Positions 33,698 through 43,296 of a stretch of DNA of 64,000 nt are shown one piece after another. Both the position numbers and the translations under genes were made by a program. Under the pieces are notes generated by a model, which saw only the letters and a program-made list of their open reading frames with translations, ran no database searches and was not told the DNA's origin. This DNA is from Novipirellula aureliae (GTDB lineage Bacteria > Planctomycetota > Planctomycetia > Pirellulales > Pirellulaceae): positions 57,094 to 121,093 of the forward strand of contig NZ_SJPY01000011.1 in assembly GCF_007860185.1 (NCBI RefSeq), given 5' to 3'. The number at the start of each line of letters is the position of its first letter. Within the stretch, counting starts at the first letter, position 1.

Positions 33698-34420
33698 ATG
33701 AAGCGACACAGACTACTATCAATCGGCATACCTGTTTTCGTCGCGCTATTGGCGATACCGGCTGTCCAGGCGAAAGCGGATGTTGTTTTTAATTTCGATA
33801 ACAATACTGAGTTTGATGGCAATGTAGGTATTGGAATGATGATGTCCGCCACTTCCACTACCGCTCCTGATATCGGAGACACCGTCACCATTACGACAGT
33901 GGATGCCTATGCCCCGGTCTATACCGACCCATTTGACGGGACAACGACGGGCACGGTTACCGCCACAACAAATATTGGCAGTAATGCAATTGGCATAAAT
34001 AACCCAACCTATAGCAACAACGCGTATGATACGTTGACGGGACAAACAGCCGATGAAAGCGGGGATTTCAATCCAGGCGAAGCTTGGGTAATCGAATTCG
34101 ATAAAAATGTCATGATTACGGAGTTCAACTTTTCGTCGATTGATGGTGTCGACGAATTCTTCGACGTCACCGTTGAAGGCAATCCAACAGTGTTTAGTTT
34201 TACAGACGGCACGTCTGGAGACGATTTCGCTGATCCGCTCAGCGGACTCGTAGTCGCCGCGGGAACGGATGTCACATTCGCTGCACGTGGTACCATTGGT
34301 GGTACCAACATTCGCATTAGCGAGATCAGCGTTACTGTTGTCGCGATCCCAGAACCCAGCTCGCTTGCCGTGTTAGGCTTGGGCGGCATGATGATGTTTG
34401 TTCGTCGGCGCGATGCTTAA
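33698..34420 (+). CDS. PEP-CTERM sorted secreted protein
   Basis: A 240-residue protein with a signal peptide (MKRHRLLSIGIPVFVALLAI), a Thr-, Asp- and Asn-rich beta-type middle and a C-terminal PEP-CTERM signal: IPEPSS, a hydrophobic helix, then FVRRRDA. Such tails are processed by exosortase/archaeosortase-type enzymes, which leads to surface attachment or release. The middle contains DEFFDVTVEGNPTV-like strands and no catalytic motif, so it may be an adhesive or matrix protein. An upstream in-frame TTG at 33695 overlaps; ATG 33698, with GGGGAAAG before it, is preferred. No exosortase gene is in the window. It lies 251 bases after a GH95 gene. Confidence 0.82.
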   Translation: MKRHRLLSIGIPVFVALLAIPAVQAKADVVFNFDNNTEFDGNVGIGMMMSATSTTAPDIGDTVTITTVDAYAPVYTDPFDGTTTGTVTATTNIGSNAIGINNPTYSNNAYDTLTGQTADESGDFNPGEAWVIEFDKNVMITEFNFSSIDGVDEFFDVTVEGNPTVFSFTDGTSGDDFADPLSGLVVAAGTDVTFAARGTIGGTNIRISEISVTVVAIPEPSSLAVLGLGGMMMFVRRRDA

Positions 34421-34499
34421 ATCCTGAGCTTGCGATCTTTTGGTTAAACGCACGGCCCCATCGAGCTCTGCTGGATGGGGGCGTTTTCACAGTGACAGA

Positions 34500-34830
34500 G
34501 GTATGCCTTGGTAGAGTGGCGTTCCCAGCCTGACATTGAGAACATCGTCCTACCTGGGCAGCCAACACGGTGAAGCATTTTATCGCGTTAAACCGCGCGC
34601 CCATTGGGCCGCACGCTGGGCACTGCAAAACACGCGGGGCGATGGTAGGCAATCGGAAATGTCCTCGTTGGTCTGGCCCCCGAAGGAGACTGCTGAAGTC
34701 GTAACATTGAACCTAGGCCGGAGGCCGACACATCCTTGCCGGTGGTGTGAGCCACCGGTATGAATGGCAACCGAACGACAAGCCCGGAGGGCGACACATA
34801 GCGATGATAGGTCGGCCCCCGGCCTTGCGG
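34500..34830. repeat. Cluster of interspersed repeats
   Basis: This part of the gap contains GTAGAGTGGCGTTCCCAGCC at about 34513, a GCCGGAGGCCGACACATCCT element with CCGGTGGTGTGAGCCACCGG (an inverted repeat) at 34712-34757, and a further CCCGGAGGGCGACACATAGC copy. These GC-rich mosaic repeats recur in planctomycete intergenic DNA. The open frames here translate repeat sequence and are not called as genes. Confidence 0.6.
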
Positions 34831-34861
34831 CGACTTAAACGCTGCTGAGATCTCTTCCGGG

Positions 34862-35100
34862 ATCAAAACGTGGGTAAAGACAAGGGCATCGCGTCACCAC
34901 GATGGTTGCCGTCATACAAGTCATCTTTCTCGCTGGGTTCGGGCCGATTCAATTGGTCTGGCCAATCGGGAATGTTGATCACTGATGGATAAGTGGTGTC
35001 GTTAGTGCTATCTTCGTTAGTGTTGGCAATGACGGCCAATTCGAGATGGTCACCGGCGGTGCGAGGGGTGTACCTGTTAGCAGGGCTGCAATCAAAATCG
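34862..35100 (-). pseudogene. C-terminal fragment of a possible glycosidase-like protein
   Basis: The minus strand keeps about 78 codons open from 35100 to a TGA near 34862, but with no start codon before the last ten codons. It reads HLELAVIANTNEDSTNDTTY, then PSVINIPDWPDQLNRPEP and a piece ending DLYDGNHRGDAMPLSLP. The pattern resembles the 'PSLI.VPDW....KYYLYFA.H.GD' segment of some planctomycete propeller-type glycosidases. The match is by eye and weak. It is most likely a remnant of a gene that has lost its 5' part. Confidence 0.35.
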
Positions 35101-35253
35101 CAGAGTCAAAATCGCAGAGGGCGATAGCTTCCCTTTGATCGTTAAACACTGTTTCGATTGAATCAGGTACATACTCGCTCTATATCTAAGAGAACGGTTG
35201 ATGCCGTTCTGGTCGGCAAGTTGGATCAGCAGGAAAATAGGGTAGACACAATC

Positions 35254-36909
35254 ATGAACACGACTAAGCAATCCGGGTGTGCAATACTACAAGGTATGAA
35301 AGGCATTTTGCTGTTTTTGTCGCTCGTTGTATCGACGACTTGTTACGCACAAGACGAGGACCTTTCTTGGGAGGCGTTGAGCGAACAATATGAAGTCCCA
35401 CAATGGTTTACCGATGCCCGATTTGGAGTTTGGGTGCACTGGGGTGCGCAATCCGTACCCGAATATGGTGGCGGTTGGTATGCACGACACATGTATATGC
35501 AGGACGTAGGCAGGGAAACGTTCGGAAAGAATGCCTATCCTTATCACCTAAAAACCTTCGGCCATCCATCGGAAGTTGGGTTCAAGGATGTGATCCATCA
35601 TTGGAAGGCAGAGAACTTCGATGCCGATAGTCTGTTGCGATATTTCACGGAGAATTTAGGTGCTAGATACTTTATGGCTTTGGCACATCACCATGACAAT
35701 TTTGACAATTGGGATTCAACCTATCAAGAGTGGAATTCGGTTAACGTTGGCCCCAAACGTGACATCATCGGAGAGTTCAGCGAGTCGGCCAAAAAATTTG
35801 GCGTCCCCTTCGGCGTGACCACGCATGACGAGCGATTCTTTGATTGGAACCTGCCTGCGTTTGGTGCAGATAACTCAGGAGAGTTCAAAGACATTCCCTA
35901 TGATGGACGTCTTACGAAGAAGGACGGGATCGGAAAATGGTGGGAAGGATTCGATCCCGCAAATCTATACGGCATACCTCCTGAGAAAAGGACACCCGAG
36001 TGGATGGAAGCTTGGAAGCAAAATTGGTTGCTGCGGATGAAAGAATTGCTTACCAAGTATGATCCGGACTATTTGTGGTTTGATGGCCGAGGGTTTCCCT
36101 ATGGTGATTACGGTAAAGAGGCGTTTCGCACCTTTTACAATCAAAGCTTGAACGAGCATGGGAAAATCAATGCTGTGATTGCTGGCAAGATCCCTGGCGG
36201 GGACCCAGGCATCGTTCATGATATTGAGCAGGGTGTGGAATCGGTGATCTCTGCCGAGCCTTGGCAAAGCATTTGCACTTATACGCATTGGTTCTACAAG
36301 AAGGATGACGAATTAAGGCATGATGCCAAAAGTACGATTCAATTACTGATTGATGTGGTGAGCAAAAACGGCAACTTCGTACTCAACGTGGAGCTTTTGC
36401 CAGATGGAACGATCCCTCCAGATCACAAGGTTATTTTGGATGGATTTGGGGCATGGTTAAAACTCAATGGCGACGCAATCTATGGGACTTCGCCATGGAA
36501 AGTGCATGGCGACAATCTGCTCTCTCGTCTGGCTGATGCCGACTCCAAAAATGCCAACGCCGCCAATTCCGATCTTTCCGCCGCTAAGAGAAGCCGAAGT
36601 AAACAGTTCAACAATCGAACGAAAGACAGCCCTGCCTACGGGCATGAAGAGGTTCGATTCACGGTCAAGGACGATGCACTCTATATGTTCGTGCTAAACC
36701 CATCGGAAGGCGAGATTGAACTGCCATCGCTGGGATTAAACTCGGCGTATAGACCGAAACCGATTCAATCAATCCGACTCATCGGCAGCGACGCAGAAGT
36801 GAAGTTCAACCAAAGTGGTGATACATTGATTTTAGAAGTGCCCGCCAACCGACCGACCCCCTACGCGGCCGTCTTCCAAGTCGAAGGAGCGTTGGACAGC
36901 GAGCAATAG
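35254..36909 (+). CDS. Alpha-L-fucosidase, GH29 (divergent)
   Basis: A 551-residue secreted protein with signal helix MKGILLFLSLVVSTTCYA. The GH29 barrel begins at DARFGVWVHWGAQSVPEYG and includes ARYFMALAHHHDNFDNWD and the nucleophile strand DYLWFDGRGFPYG with Asp277. SKNGNFVLNVELLPDG marks the barrel end, and a short beta-domain follows. The histidine pair is HHHDNF where other copies have KHHDGF or KHHEGF, a visible difference near the active site. The long frame from 35158 (TTG) is not needed; ATG 35254 is chosen, with 35296 as alternative. It ends the plus-strand run and converges on the PQQ-type propeller gene. Confidence 0.87.
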   Translation: MNTTKQSGCAILQGMKGILLFLSLVVSTTCYAQDEDLSWEALSEQYEVPQWFTDARFGVWVHWGAQSVPEYGGGWYARHMYMQDVGRETFGKNAYPYHLKTFGHPSEVGFKDVIHHWKAENFDADSLLRYFTENLGARYFMALAHHHDNFDNWDSTYQEWNSVNVGPKRDIIGEFSESAKKFGVPFGVTTHDERFFDWNLPAFGADNSGEFKDIPYDGRLTKKDGIGKWWEGFDPANLYGIPPEKRTPEWMEAWKQNWLLRMKELLTKYDPDYLWFDGRGFPYGDYGKEAFRTFYNQSLNEHGKINAVIAGKIPGGDPGIVHDIEQGVESVISAEPWQSICTYTHWFYKKDDELRHDAKSTIQLLIDVVSKNGNFVLNVELLPDGTIPPDHKVILDGFGAWLKLNGDAIYGTSPWKVHGDNLLSRLADADSKNANAANSDLSAAKRSRSKQFNNRTKDSPAYGHEEVRFTVKDDALYMFVLNPSEGEIELPSLGLNSAYRPKPIQSIRLIGSDAEVKFNQSGDTLILEVPANRPTPYAAVFQVEGALDSEQ

Positions 36910-37055
36910 AGTAGAGGCACGATCGTCAGCATGCCCGCGAAGTACAGCTAACGAAAGTTGCTTGCTCCGACTCCATTTTTCATGACTTCCATACGCACTT
37001 CGACAATCGAAACCTCTAGGGGAGGCCGAGTCGTTGATAGGTTGACGCTTGGTGG

Positions 37056-38354
37056 CTACTCACCAAAGCAAAACAGGTGATTTTCGCCTCTTACCAACAC
37101 TTGTTTGCCTAACGGCACCGCTGAACCGATGACGGACTCTTCCAGCTCGGCTTCGGCAAGCACATTGAATTTTCGATCGCGTATATCGATAACGAAAACC
37201 GTACCATCTTCTCGCGCGCAATACAGTAGCCCGCCGGCGATGAGTGGGGAAGCATAGTAGTTGGAGCGGTGTTTGGGCAGGGTCTCACGCCAAACCGATG
37301 TGCCATCGGCCGGGTTAAAACACTCGACTTCGCCCCGATCTCGAACCAAATAGACGTGTCCTTCCCAGACCGCCGGAGAAGGGACAAAGGTTCCGATGTC
37401 ATCTCGATTCCAAATGACGTTTGTTTCGGAAACATCACCGCTACCGTCTAATTTCACGCCGTATAGAAGCGGCTCTCTTCGATCGTTTCGCCCGGCGGCG
37501 ACCACCGCAACATCATCAACCACAACCGGCATCGCAATGGTTGGCCATAGATCGGTCTTGTCCGGATTAAACCCGCCGCATTGCCACAGCATCTTGCCGT
37601 CTGCAACATCGTGAATGGTTAGATGTTCGGCGCCGTACACCAACACCGCTGGTTTTCCTTGGAATTCGATCAGGACCGGTGTCGCGTAACCCTGATCACC
37701 TTCGCGGGGCGTTTCATAATTCCGGTCCACCTTCCAAACGAGATCGCCACTTAATTTATCGAATGCAGCAACCCAAGAATCGCCAGCGTGCATCCTCACC
37801 ATCACCACATACTTGTCGGTCAAGATGGGAGACGTACCGTGATCCCAGTAGAGCTCTACTTTGCCAAAACGCTCAACCAAATTATCCTGCCAACGGATGC
37901 TTCCATCCTTTTCGACGGCGACCAATGTTCCGCTTTTGAAGTACGAGAATACTGCATCACCATCGCTGACCGGCGATGCATTGCTGCCGGATCCATTGCG
38001 ATGTTTACCTTGTTCCTGCTCTGAAAACTTCGTCAGCCACTGTTGTTGTCCATTTCGATCGAGGCAAACAAGTGCGTCCTGCCCGTCGGCTGGAGCCGTA
38101 ATGTAGATCGAATCACCAACGACGATTGGTGTCGAACAACCTTTGCCAGGTAGTTCAAATTTCCACGCCAAGTTTTGCTCGGGGTTGAGTTCCGTTGGAA
38201 AATCTCCACCTTCCAACGATCCGCTCGATTGGCTGCCTCGCCAGCTGTGCCAATCCGCATTGGCTTGTTCGCGTTCCTGAGCACTCACGTTGCCAGTCGT
38301 GAGCGAAAGGAGTAACACCGATAGAGTGGATGGCATCAAAAGGATTCGTCGCAT
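37056..38354 (-). CDS. PQQ-like beta-propeller secreted protein
   Basis: A 432-residue protein with a signal peptide (MRRILLMPSTLSVLLLSLTT). Repeats of about 40-50 residues have the pattern of PQQ or BamB-type propellers: AGDSWVAAFDKLSGDLVWKV, DGKMLWQCGGFN, EVECFNPADGTSVWRETLP and TVFVIDIRDRKFNVLAEAEL. The N-terminus has the WHSWRGSQSSG motif typical of planctomycete PQQ-like proteins. No catalytic PQQ-dehydrogenase residues were seen, so a binding or scaffold role is more likely than enzyme activity. It is transcribed away from the GH95 gene at 38834, with a 479-base divergent gap. Confidence 0.82.
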   Translation of the reverse strand: MRRILLMPSTLSVLLLSLTTGNVSAQEREQANADWHSWRGSQSSGSLEGGDFPTELNPEQNLAWKFELPGKGCSTPIVVGDSIYITAPADGQDALVCLDRNGQQQWLTKFSEQEQGKHRNGSGSNASPVSDGDAVFSYFKSGTLVAVEKDGSIRWQDNLVERFGKVELYWDHGTSPILTDKYVVMVRMHAGDSWVAAFDKLSGDLVWKVDRNYETPREGDQGYATPVLIEFQGKPAVLVYGAEHLTIHDVADGKMLWQCGGFNPDKTDLWPTIAMPVVVDDVAVVAAGRNDRREPLLYGVKLDGSGDVSETNVIWNRDDIGTFVPSPAVWEGHVYLVRDRGEVECFNPADGTSVWRETLPKHRSNYYASPLIAGGLLYCAREDGTVFVIDIRDRKFNVLAEAELEESVIGSAVPLGKQVLVRGENHLFCFGE

Positions 38355-38833
38355 AATTTTCCTTTGTGGATTTAAAGCAGTGGATTTAAAGCAAGAGAGT
38401 TGATGGAAGCTCGGTCTACATTGTATCGAATTTGATACGCCGAAAACGTGCGTGGCGTCGAAACGAGTGGATTTAAGTAGACTCGCTGCGTGTACAAGTA
38501 TTTAGACCTGTGGGGCTAAATGCTGGCGTGGGCGGCTTCAAACGATCGGGATGCACGCGTTGCCGTTGTTGAATCGACACGCGGCTGGAAACGCATCCGG
38601 GGGCGAAGGGTGGAAATATCTGATAAGGATGGTAGAGTGATCCTTGATTTAAGGGGCATCCTCCTCCACAATGTGATGGGTACGGAGTAATGTTGCTTCT
38701 CTATCGTGCTGCATCGTCCTGCCGTTTAGCGGGCGCTGGCAGACATTTGCTTTAGGTATTCAGCTAGTATTACAAGAGCGTGACTCCTTTGGAGCACGCA
38801 TCAAAATTGGAACCGAGTGAGTTTAGAATAATC
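38355..38833. other. Divergent intergenic region
   Basis: No gene is supported. It separates a leftward propeller gene and a rightward GH95 gene, so it should contain two promoters; none was recognised. A short direct repeat TGGATTTAAAGCA occurs twice at about 38367-38393. An in-frame ATG at 38780 could extend the GH95 gene upstream, but the signal peptide starts at 38834. Confidence 0.5.
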
Positions 38834-41509
38834 ATGTTTGTACGTAATTTGATGATAACTGCCTTAGCCGCGACCATCTGGGCTGGGTTGGGGTTGCATC
38901 CTGCATCGAAGGCTTCGGCTGTGGAGCCGAGCTCTGGTTTAATCGCAGACGGTGCGGGTAAGGCTTTGCGGATGTGGTACAGCGAGCCAGCACCAGACAG
39001 CGACGCTGGCTGGGTCAACCGTTCGATCCCGATGGGCAATGGCTACATGGGGATCAACGTGTTCGGTGGCACGGGCACTGAGCGAATCCAGATCACGGAG
39101 AACAGTCTGTACGACTCGGAGGAAGGGAGTGGACTGCGCCGCGGAGGCTTGAACAACTTTGCTGAGGTCTACCTGGATTTCGGTCACGACAACACCAGCG
39201 ATTACGAGCGAGAATTAAGCCTCAACGAAGGCGTTTCGCGTGTGAAATACACGCAGGCCGGCGTGGAGTATTCGCGGGAGTACTTCACCAGTTATCCCGA
39301 CAAGGTGATGGCGATCCGTCTTAACGCGTCAAAGCCGGGGACCCTGTCGTTCACGCTTCGCCCCACCATCCCCTTTATGGATAAGGGCAAGTCTGGATCC
39401 GTCGTGGCGACGGAGGACACGATCACTCTTGCGGGTGTCATGAACCATTACAACGTCAAGTTTGAGGGCCAGTTCAAAGTCATCCCGACCGGAGGCACGA
39501 TGACGGCAGACAATAGCAACTCGCAGGGTACCATCACCGTTGCGGATGCTGACAGCGCAGTGATTCTGATCGCGGTTGGAACGAACTACCCATTCGACTC
39601 CCAAGTGTTCCTGACCACAAAGGCGGCCGATAAACTTGCTGGTTTTCCCGGCCCCCACGCCAAGGTAAGCGGCTACCTAGCCGCTGCGGCCGCAAAGTCC
39701 TATGAGGAGTTGCTGGCGAACCATCATGCCGACTACACCGAGCTATATGACCGGGTGAGTTTCGACCTCGGTGCCGCCGAACCGGCGATACCCACCAATA
39801 AGCTTGTCGATGCCTACCCCGCCGGTGGCTCAAGCCGATACCTTGAGGAGTTGGCCTTCCAGTTCGGGCGTTACCTGTTGATCTGCTCCTCACGGGAAGG
39901 CACGCTTCCGCCTCACCTGCAGGGAATCTGGAACGTCTATAAGAGGCCACCGTGGGCCGCTCAATACCTGCACGACACGAACGTGCAGATGGCATTGGCC
40001 CCCGCCTTCTCTGCCAACATGCCTGAGCTGTTCGAGTCCTATGTCGGCTACTTCAACACCTTCGTGCCACGGCAGCGATTGTACGCAACGCAGTACATCA
40101 AACAGTACAATCCCGCGCAGCTCGACGCCAGCGGAGACAACGGCTGGTCCGGACCGTTCTGGTCCAATCCGTACAATGTTCCTGGGAAGACACGCGTTGC
40201 CGGCTTCGGCACAGGCGCTTGGATCGCTCAGATGTTCTGGGACTATTACGACTATACGCGGGACGAGTCTGTGCTGGCGGATAAGGCGTATCCGGTGATG
40301 TACGGCCAGGCTAACTTTGTGTCCCGGTTCGTAAAAGACGTCGATGGCGTCCTGTTGGCCGACCCTTCCTCGTCCCCTGAGCAGAAGCTTCGGGACACGG
40401 TGGGTACCACGTTCGACCAGCAGATGTTCTACGAAAATCATCACAACACTTTGACGGCCGCCGAGATCCTCGGTCGGTCTGATCGTCGATTGGCTACCTT
40501 CAAAACCCAGCTTCCTCTTCTGGACCCGATTCAGATCGGTAAGTCGGGACAGATCAAAGAGTTTCGCCAGGAGCAGTACTACGACGATATTGGTGACCCC
40601 GCCCACCGGCATGCCTCGATGCTGCTGGGACTGTACCCAGGCCAATTGATCAACGATACGACGCCGGCTTGGCTCGATGCTGCGAAGGTAAGTCTGACCA
40701 AACGCACCAACAAAACGAAAATCGGATGGGCGCGAGCGGAGCGGATCGCCATGTGGGCCAGGGTTCACGACGGCGCGGAAGCGTACTCCTACTACAAAGC
40801 GTTGTTGGGCGGAAACTACATGCATAACCTCTTCAATGACCACCGGGGCGGACAGCTGTTCCAGGCGGACGCGAACTACGGCGCCACAGCCGGGGTCGTG
40901 GAGATGTTGCTACAGAGTCAGGACCACGTTGTCGCCCCGTTGACCGCGATACCCGCGGCATGGTCAGAGGGCAGCTATCGCGGACTGCTGGCGCGAGGAA
41001 ACTTCGAGGTCTCGGCGCAGTGGGCTGGTGGGCACGCCAGCCGGTTGGAGGTGTTGTCCAAGTCGGGCGGTGCGTTGGACTTAAGGTACCCCAACATTGC
41101 CCAAGCCGTGATAAAGACCTCGGACGGTCAGAAAGTAGACTTCGTTGCTAAAGGGAGTGACCAGGTCCGCATCGAGTCGAGCCAAGGCAAAACCTATGTG
41201 GTTACCGACATCCCAGTCGGCATTCCTGTGGCGGCGCCCTCCAACCTGAAGTTCAACAAAGGTGGTGGGAGCGATCCGATCGAACTCTCCTGGACCGGCA
41301 GTCCGGACGCTGCGTCGTACAACCTGTACCGCGCGGTAGGAAACGCACCAGACTATGAGCTAGTCGCCTCCGATATCACGGATACCGACTTCGTCTACCA
41401 AGCCCCTGATCTGAAACAGATCGACCAGATGACGCTCAAGGTCACCGCAGTGCGGTCCGATGAACGCGAAAGCGACGAGGGAGCCACGGTGATTTGGCTG
41501 TTGCCCTAG
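38834..41509 (+). CDS. Divergent GH95-family protein with C-terminal Fn3-like domain
   Basis: An 891-residue secreted protein, signal MFVRNLMITALAATIWAGLG. GH95 blocks: IPMGNGYMGINVFGGTGTER, PSSSPEQK (Glu516) and ADANYGATAGVVEML (Asp679). The motif that reads NxNxQMNYW in the other copies is DTNVQMALA here (Asp381, Asn383), so the first Asn and the aromatic pair are changed. This may mean altered specificity, for example L-galactose or another 6-deoxy sugar, or reduced activity. The last ~95 residues form an Fn3-like sandwich (IELSWTGSPDAASYNLYRAV). The start 38834 fits a signal peptide; 38780 adds 18 polar residues. A 15-bp duplication covers the stop codon. Confidence 0.88.
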   Translation: MFVRNLMITALAATIWAGLGLHPASKASAVEPSSGLIADGAGKALRMWYSEPAPDSDAGWVNRSIPMGNGYMGINVFGGTGTERIQITENSLYDSEEGSGLRRGGLNNFAEVYLDFGHDNTSDYERELSLNEGVSRVKYTQAGVEYSREYFTSYPDKVMAIRLNASKPGTLSFTLRPTIPFMDKGKSGSVVATEDTITLAGVMNHYNVKFEGQFKVIPTGGTMTADNSNSQGTITVADADSAVILIAVGTNYPFDSQVFLTTKAADKLAGFPGPHAKVSGYLAAAAAKSYEELLANHHADYTELYDRVSFDLGAAEPAIPTNKLVDAYPAGGSSRYLEELAFQFGRYLLICSSREGTLPPHLQGIWNVYKRPPWAAQYLHDTNVQMALAPAFSANMPELFESYVGYFNTFVPRQRLYATQYIKQYNPAQLDASGDNGWSGPFWSNPYNVPGKTRVAGFGTGAWIAQMFWDYYDYTRDESVLADKAYPVMYGQANFVSRFVKDVDGVLLADPSSSPEQKLRDTVGTTFDQQMFYENHHNTLTAAEILGRSDRRLATFKTQLPLLDPIQIGKSGQIKEFRQEQYYDDIGDPAHRHASMLLGLYPGQLINDTTPAWLDAAKVSLTKRTNKTKIGWARAERIAMWARVHDGAEAYSYYKALLGGNYMHNLFNDHRGGQLFQADANYGATAGVVEMLLQSQDHVVAPLTAIPAAWSEGSYRGLLARGNFEVSAQWAGGHASRLEVLSKSGGALDLRYPNIAQAVIKTSDGQKVDFVAKGSDQVRIESSQGKTYVVTDIPVGIPVAAPSNLKFNKGGGSDPIELSWTGSPDAASYNLYRAVGNAPDYELVASDITDTDFVYQAPDLKQIDQMTLKVTAVRSDERESDEGATVIWLLP

Positions 41510-41530
41510 CAGGTGTTGCCCTAGCAGGTG
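41501..41530. repeat. 15-bp tandem duplication over the GH95 stop codon
   Basis: TTGCCCTAGCAGGTG occurs twice in a row, at 41501-41515 and 41516-41530. The first copy contains the TAG stop of the GH95 gene. It looks like a slippage duplication. Confidence 0.85.
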
Positions 41531-41823
41531 GCGAACGGGAAAAAGGGTGGCCTGCGGGCCTCCCGACCGTTTTCAGCGGCCTCATCAGGCAGAACGAGGT
41601 GCATCTCGCTGCGGCGCCTCGTCAGGATGTGATGATTTTTTGCGGTCTGAAAAGCCGTTTTCGAGGTTAACCCAAACGGCTAATTTGCAGAGTGAGACGG
41701 AAAAACGGTGCCCCATCCTATGAATCATCCTGGTTTAAGCGAGTCGCCGGAGGTCACAGGCATTTTCTCGGGCACCGAATACGCAATTCCCCCCTACGAG
41801 CCAGCATCCCCAGGACCATAACG
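41531..41823. other. Intergenic stretch with partial CCAAACGGCTAA repeat
   Basis: No gene is supported. AACCCAAACGGCTAATTT at about 41670 matches one arm of the hairpin at 53934-53997, so a half-copy of that repeat remains. A GC-rich inverted repeat (GCGGCCTCATC...AGGTGCATC) is weak. In-frame extension of the caspase-like gene to 41692 crosses this DNA and is not accepted. Confidence 0.45.
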
Positions 41824-43296
41824 ATGGCACAACTTGTTTTTCGAATTTTACTTCTGAGTTTGGCGATCGTTACGCTTGATGCGTCGCGTTTGTTTGCACG
41901 TGACTTTGTGTTGGTCATTGGCGGCGGATACTCGCCCTCCGGCAACCAGGCGTCGCTGGAGAAAAACGTGCTACTCTTTCGACGTTCGATCGAAGCACAT
42001 GGGCTGAAACCCTTTCGTAGCGATACGTTTTTTTCCGATGGGGACGACCCACTGCACGATCTACAAGTGATTGATGCGGATTCGATTCCAAAACCGAATC
42101 GATTGATGGCAGAATTCTTCGGCTCTCAGGAAGACCTCGGATTGAGCTACCGAAATCACCAGATTAGCGATGTTCGTGGTCCCTCGAAGCCCGACTCGAT
42201 TCGCAACTGGTTCCAGGAGATCAAAGGTCAAATTCAAGCCGGTGACCGACTGTTGGTCTATGTGACGGCCCACGGTCAGAGAAGTCGCCAGCGTGATCGC
42301 CCTTACAACACCTCGATCGCGATGTGGGACAACTCGTCGATCGAGATGGATGAGTTTGCCACGCTATTGGACGGACTGCCCGATGAGATCCATGTCGTGT
42401 TGGTAATGGTCCAGTGCTACACCGGTGGCTTCTCACATCTGATGTTTCGCGGTGGTGATCCGAAGCAGGGATTGTCGCCACAGCGGCGAGTTGGCTTTTA
42501 CGCCACCGTTCACGATCGCCCAGCCGCAGGATGTACACCCGACGCTGATGAAACCAACTATGCCGAATACAGCACGTACTTTTGGGCGGCGTTGTCGGGT
42601 GTCGATCGAGCAGGAAATCCGATCGAGCGTCCCGACTACGACGGCGACGATAGGGTTTCATTCGAAGAGGCGCACGCCTATACGATTTTGAATGCTGACA
42701 CGATTGACTTGCCCGTGAAGACGTCGGGAGAATACCTCTCGATCGTCAGTCGATACGCTACGGACGATGAGGATGATAAGCATCTGTTGAAAGACGATGA
42801 GCCGTACAGCGTCGTGCTTGAATATGCCTCGCCGGTGCAGCGGCAAGTTTTAGAAGGATTGTCGGAACAGTTGGGACTCCGCGGTGATGATCGCTCGGTC
42901 GATGCGATGCAGGCAACCCGTCCACAGCGGCGCCGTGGACGTGGGCGGCCAACAAATGAATCGGGCTCCCTACGCGAGCGGATTGCCAGAGACTTGATCA
43001 CCCGTTGGCCCGAGCTTGCAAATTTGATGAATCCAAAGTCGATCGAATTGGTTACCACGCAGCAAGACTTATTTGTCAACGCCGTCGAACAACACCCCGA
43101 ATACACTCGCTATGCGGATCTTCAGTCGCGTGAAAGCTCATCGATCAACGCTACGAATCTGCGCGTCAAATACGAGCGATTCCTACGAGTTGTCGGCAAT
43201 GTGATCATGGCTGAAAATTTGCGTCGACTCGACAAACCTAAGGAATTGGCGGAGTACTTGGCGATCGTGGTAGCCGAACGCAAAGGGTTGGAGTAG
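41824..43296 (+). CDS. Secreted caspase/legumain-like (clan CD) cysteine peptidase homolog
   Basis: A 490-residue protein with a signal peptide (MAQLVFRILLLSLAIVTLDA). The core starts DFVLVIGGGYSPSGNQ and contains the two clan CD elements in the right order: the strand VYVTAHGQRS with His150 and the strand VVLVMVQCYTGGF with Cys198. Spacing and flanks resemble C13/C14 caspase-like proteins, with Cys following a hydrophobic strand. An acidic DYDGDDRVSFEEAHAY segment (about residue 270) looks EF-hand-like and could bind calcium. The last 150 residues are helical, with a basic linker (RPQRRRGRGRP). It is not an obvious saccharide enzyme; it may process secreted proteins of the locus (inference). 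Confidence 0.78.
   Translation: MAQLVFRILLLSLAIVTLDASRLFARDFVLVIGGGYSPSGNQASLEKNVLLFRRSIEAHGLKPFRSDTFFSDGDDPLHDLQVIDADSIPKPNRLMAEFFGSQEDLGLSYRNHQISDVRGPSKPDSIRNWFQEIKGQIQAGDRLLVYVTAHGQRSRQRDRPYNTSIAMWDNSSIEMDEFATLLDGLPDEIHVVLVMVQCYTGGFSHLMFRGGDPKQGLSPQRRVGFYATVHDRPAAGCTPDADETNYAEYSTYFWAALSGVDRAGNPIERPDYDGDDRVSFEEAHAYTILNADTIDLPVKTSGEYLSIVSRYATDDEDDKHLLKDDEPYSVVLEYASPVQRQVLEGLSEQLGLRGDDRSVDAMQATRPQRRRGRGRPTNESGSLRERIARDLITRWPELANLMNPKSIELVTTQQDLFVNAVEQHPEYTRYADLQSRESSSINATNLRVKYERFLRVVGNVIMAENLRRLDKPKELAEYLAIVVAERKGLE

Noticed and set aside
34332..34652. Minus-strand 106-residue frame with two Cys pairs (CPACGP, CSQCQ)
   Set aside because: It looks like a zinc protein but its sequence is the translation of an interspersed repeat family and it overlaps the PEP-CTERM gene end.
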